Source: Mesorhizobium sp. (lineage in GTDB: Bacteria > Pseudomonadota > Alphaproteobacteria > Rhizobiales > Rhizobiaceae). From it: DNA of 64,000 nucleotides. A program made the position numbers and the translations under genes. Location of the stretch: the NCBI GenBank assembly GCA_027492275.1, contig JAPUFC010000071.1:62001-126000 (forward strand). Reading direction: 5' to 3'. The notes under the pieces are model-generated. The model was not told the origin of the DNA, ran no database searches, and saw only the letters and a list, made by a program, of their open reading frames with translations. Shown here in pieces: positions 63,830 to 64,000 of this stretch (position 1 is the first letter of the stretch; the number at the start of each line of letters is the position of its first letter).

Positions 63830-64000
63830 TCATTCGTCCGCCCCCGCCTGCGGCCGCTCCAGCCGAAAGAACATCGCCAGCCGCAGGCTACGCGCTATCC
63901 TCTCGGCCCGGTCGACGAACACCTCGGCGACCTGCGGCGGGCAGCGTTCCGCCGCGACCTGCCGGAAGTGACCGAGCCAGATGTCGAAGTCCTCTTCCCT
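63830..64000 (-). CDS. Group III truncated haemoglobin, C-terminal part (partial)
   Basis: The last 56 residues of a protein that continues off the right edge. FDIWLGHFRQVAAERCPP followed by FVDRAERIARSLRLAMFF is the end of group III truncated haemoglobins (helices G-H with the RIAxSL motif). Such proteins bind oxygen or nitric oxide. It is upstream of the NsrR-like gene on the same strand with a 108-bp spacer. Confidence 0.75.
   Translation of the reverse strand, partial: REEDFDIWLGHFRQVAAERCPPQVAEVFVDRAERIARSLRLAMFFRLERPQAGADE

Overview
The window is a GC-rich (about 65%), tightly packed stretch of an alphaproteobacterial chromosome. It most likely comes from the Rhizobiales/Hyphomicrobiales (Mesorhizobium/Aminobacter-like); this is inferred from the many ABC importers, an IalB-family protein, a GreA-like protein of rhizobial type, an intergenic repeat of a kind I associate with Mesorhizobium, and a cbb3 oxidase operon. 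I see no tRNA, rRNA, CRISPR array, insertion sequence or phage gene. Genes are mostly in long runs with 1-4 nt start/stop overlaps.

Layout. (1) 1-9337, minus strand: a peptide/nickel-type ABC importer (ATPase, two tandem paralogous binding proteins, two permeases, second ATPase) followed by an alpha/beta hydrolase and a fumarylacetoacetate-hydrolase (FAH) family enzyme that runs off the left edge. (2) 9984-13742, plus strand: an osmoprotectant importer in the order of E. coli yehZYXW. (3) 13751-20479, minus: a branched-chain-amino-acid-type (Liv) importer between an enolase-superfamily enzyme and an enoyl-CoA hydratase family protein; a divergent LacI regulator (20709-21767) and three matching 14-bp palindromes lie at its head. 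(4) 21911-22393: a GreA-like factor. (5) 22469-40428: a catabolic island with a second Liv importer, two acyl-CoA dehydrogenases, an ACAD10/11-type kinase, two MaoC-like proteins, an acyl-CoA synthetase, a thiolase-like/DUF35 pair, a thiolase, an SDR, an epimerase-like protein, an enoyl-CoA hydratase and a TetR regulator. Five near-identical 16-bp palindromes lie upstream of its operons and suggest one TetR regulon. (6) 40568-53179: an I78-type lipoprotein, then a second catabolic region around a tripartite tricarboxylate transporter whose binding protein (tctC) and membrane genes (tctBA) diverge; it holds two paralogous hydratases, two paralogous metallo-beta-lactamase-fold hydrolases, an acetoacetate-decarboxylase-like protein, an SDR, an aldo/keto reductase, an esterase and a LysR regulator. 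(7) 53166-55766: a small unknown membrane-anchored protein, an IalB-family protein and a YadA-like trimeric autotransporter. (8) 56184-63721: ccoNOQP, small membrane proteins, ccoI and ccoS, preceded by an Rrf2/NsrR-like Fe-S regulator and the end of a group III truncated haemoglobin at the right edge.

How the genes fit together. Three regions each combine an importer, degradative enzymes and (in two or three cases) a linked regulator, which suggests uptake and breakdown of organic acids as growth substrates. The most distinctive is region 5: the two halves of the eukaryotic ACAD10/11 fusion (a 4-hydroxyacyl-CoA kinase and an acyl-CoA dehydrogenase) occur as separate genes in two operons that carry the same candidate operator, together with CoA activation, hydration and thiolysis/retro-aldol enzymes. 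This suggests beta-oxidation of a 4-hydroxylated acid. The right end is a respiratory block for low-oxygen growth linked to nitric-oxide-type sensing.
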